A stretch of 48,999 nucleotides of DNA from the NCBI RefSeq assembly GCF_000599865.1, contig NZ_JHAC01000023.1, forward strand, positions 1-48,999, in the 5' to 3' direction. Below the pieces are notes generated by a model that searched no databases, was not told the DNA's origin, and saw only the letters and a program-made list of their open reading frames with translations. Source of the DNA: Deinococcus phoenicis. GTDB taxonomy: Bacteria; Deinococcota; Deinococci; Deinococcales; Deinococcaceae. Made by a program: the position numbers and the translations under genes. Positions 47,851 to 48,999 of the stretch are shown piece by piece. Every line of letters starts with the position of its first letter. The first letter of the stretch is position 1.

Positions 47851-47886
47851 GACCTGCACCCCGCCGTTCAGGGCTGGGTGCAGGTC
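47851..47886. terminator. Bidirectional hairpin between convergent genes
   Basis: A perfect 11-bp inverted repeat GACCTGCACCC/GGGTGCAGGTC with a 14-nt loop, midway between the small membrane protein (+) and manganese catalase (-). There is no T-run on either side, so it would act as a stem-only or factor-assisted terminator. Confidence 0.65.
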
Positions 47887-47912
47887 AGGGAGCAAGTGGG
47901 AAGCCCGGAGCC

Positions 47913-48776
47913 TTAGCCTTTCTGGCGGCCGCCCTGCTGCGGGTCGTCCAGCATTTGCTGTGTCTCGGCGTAGGCCATCGGCATGGGCGGCGCGAGTTGC
48001 GGCTCCTGGCCGAAAGGCTGCGCGGGGCGAAGTTCGTACTCGCCCAGCCCGTCGAGCGAGGGGCCGTGGGTGAAGCGGCCCTCGGGGGCCGGCACGCCCT
48101 CGATGCCGGGGGCGAAGAAGACATAACTCACGTCGCGCAGTTCCTCCTCGACCGGGAAGGAGTTGGGGATCGGCAGCGTGCCCTGGTGACCGCCGAGTTC
48201 CTCGATCACGGCCAGCCACTGCTGCTGGTGCATGGTGTCGCGCGCGATCAGGAAGCGCAGCATGTCTTTCATGCCGGGGTCGTCGGTGAGTTCGAAGAGG
48301 CGGCAGGCCAGCGCGCGCCCGGTCGCCTCGGCGGTCACGTTGGCGTACATGTCGGCGGCGATGTTGCCGCTGGCATAGATGTGCGAGCCGTCGAAGGGCA
48401 CGCCGTTGGCATCCGAGGCCAGGGCCGCCATGCCCGCCGAGAGGTACTGCCGGGGGTCCATGCCGCCCATCACGGCCTCGACCACCGGGTTGGCCTTGGC
48501 CGCGGCGTCCTTCATGTGGTCCGGCGCGCCCTCCAGGTTCAGGGCGACGGCCGTCGCGAGCATCTCGATGTGGGCGATCTCCTCGGTGCCGGTCGCCAGC
48601 AGCATGTTGCGGTACTTGGCCGGGCCGCGCGCCCCAAACGCCTGAAAGAGGTACTGGAGACACACCCGCATCTCGCCCTCGACGCCCCCGATGGCCTGCT
48701 GAAGCATTCGCGCAAAGCGGGGATCGGGTGTCTGGACGCGGACCGGGTACTGCAACTTACCGTCGTAATAGAACAT
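47913..48776 (-). CDS. Manganese (non-haem) catalase
   Basis: A 287-aa dimanganese catalase that removes hydrogen peroxide, in line with the oxidative-stress tolerance of Deinococcus. The four-helix ferritin-like core shows GVEGEMRVCLQYLFQAFG (Glu), GTEEIAHIEMLATAVALNLEG (Glu and His, ExxH), EATGRALACRLFELTDDPG (Glu) and FLIARDTMHQQQWLAVIEELGG (His). The tail FFAPGIEGVPAPEGRFTHGPS is typical of the family. AGGAGGGGG precedes the ATG with a good gap. No clear promoter is seen in the 159 bp upstream. Confidence 0.93.
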   Translation of the reverse strand: MFYYDGKLQYPVRVQTPDPRFARMLQQAIGGVEGEMRVCLQYLFQAFGARGPAKYRNMLLATGTEEIAHIEMLATAVALNLEGAPDHMKDAAAKANPVVEAVMGGMDPRQYLSAGMAALASDANGVPFDGSHIYASGNIAADMYANVTAEATGRALACRLFELTDDPGMKDMLRFLIARDTMHQQQWLAVIEELGGHQGTLPIPNSFPVEEELRDVSYVFFAPGIEGVPAPEGRFTHGPSLDGLGEYELRPAQPFGQEPQLAPPMPMAYAETQQMLDDPQQGGRQKG

Positions 48777-48935
48777 AGAGTCCCCCTCCTGGCTCCCGGA
48801 AACCGGGTGGTCAGCTGGGGCCTATTCGAACAGGTGGGACGGCCACGGGCGTGAGTTTCCTGTGGCTGCCCCGCCCGGAACTGCTCATGAATCCGCCTTC
48901 ATGGGCGGGAGGACCGGGCACCACGCCCGGGCACG

Positions 48936-48998
48936 TTACGGCTCGAAGCTGTCCTGGAAGGCGTAGCGGTCGCCGCGCACCCAGTAGTTCACGTAGGA
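48936..48998 (-). CDS. C-terminal end of an unidentified gene (partial)
   Basis: The last 20 codons of a minus-strand gene end in YVNYWVRGDRYAFQDSFEP, then TAA. The start lies beyond the window. The sequence is protein-like, but too short to assign. CCGGGC-GTGGT-GCCCGG just after the stop (48920-48935 region) may be a terminator stem separating it from the catalase gene. Confidence 0.5.
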   Translation of the reverse strand, partial: SYVNYWVRGDRYAFQDSFEP

Positions 48999-48999
48999 C

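Overview
The window is about 49 kb of very GC-rich bacterial chromosome, almost certainly from a Deinococcus species. The gene content fits this: a lipoprotein-rich envelope set, an LptD-like barrel, manganese catalase, and a long-chain acyl-CoA synthetase of the Thermus/Deinococcus type. The regulatory style fits too. About twenty first-in-transcript genes have a -10 box (TAGACT, TACCCT, TAGGCT, TACGCT and similar) only 5-7 nt upstream of the start codon, the arrangement of leaderless mRNAs. Genes inside operons, and those with long 5' leaders, instead have Shine-Dalgarno sequences and often TTG starts. There is no rRNA, CRISPR array, complete insertion sequence or prophage. The only RNA gene seen is one tRNA-Asp.

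Layout. 1-2.3 kb: end of a PfkB sugar kinase, mltG, a small protein and a DUF421 membrane protein. 2.3-10.2 kb (minus strand): ferredoxin with a likely frameshift, epoxide-hydrolase-like protein, adenine deaminase, zinc-ribbon/HEPN-like protein, C39 peptidase, esterase, acyl-CoA synthetase. 10.3-13.8 kb: a 972-aa surface lipoprotein with a near-consensus promoter, a strong terminator and a 525-bp upstream region. 13.8-18.3 kb: ruvX, enoyl-CoA hydratase, ilvA with an attenuator, FAD oxidoreductase. 18.4-23.6 kb: envelope operon of SpoIID-like protein, LptD-like protein and a lipoprotein. 23.6-28.1 kb: beta-lactamase-fold hydrolase, L-asparaginase II, tRNA-Asp, speA. 28.3-35.6 kb: small secreted or membrane proteins, AI-2E transporter, RlmD/TrmA-type methyltransferase, a 300-bp MITE, FAD oxidoreductase, glyoxalase-like protein and a decayed Nudix gene. 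35.6-38.5 kb: rhomboid, asd with an attenuator, small protein, plsY. 38.7-45 kb: GAF-GGDEF protein, methylmalonyl-CoA epimerase, VanZ protein, MoxR, and a DUF58-transglutaminase fusion. 45-49 kb: 2-phosphoglycerate kinase-like protein, TetR, small membrane protein, manganese catalase and the end of one more gene.

The most striking content is regulatory. Two genes of the aspartate-threonine-isoleucine route, asd (threonine precursor) and ilvA (threonine to isoleucine), each sit behind a tiny leader ORF that itself looks leaderless, followed by an intrinsic terminator just before the structural gene. The asd leader reads MRRHTTTIP, and a perfect 7-bp antiterminator starts directly after its stop codon. 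The ilvA leader reads MNAARIIRGFGD. Together they look like a paired, leaderless version of amino-acid attenuation. Other notable items are a MITE inserted at the TA of a leaderless promoter's -10 box, a Nudix gene that has lost exactly its Nudix box, and several fused or domain-altered proteins.
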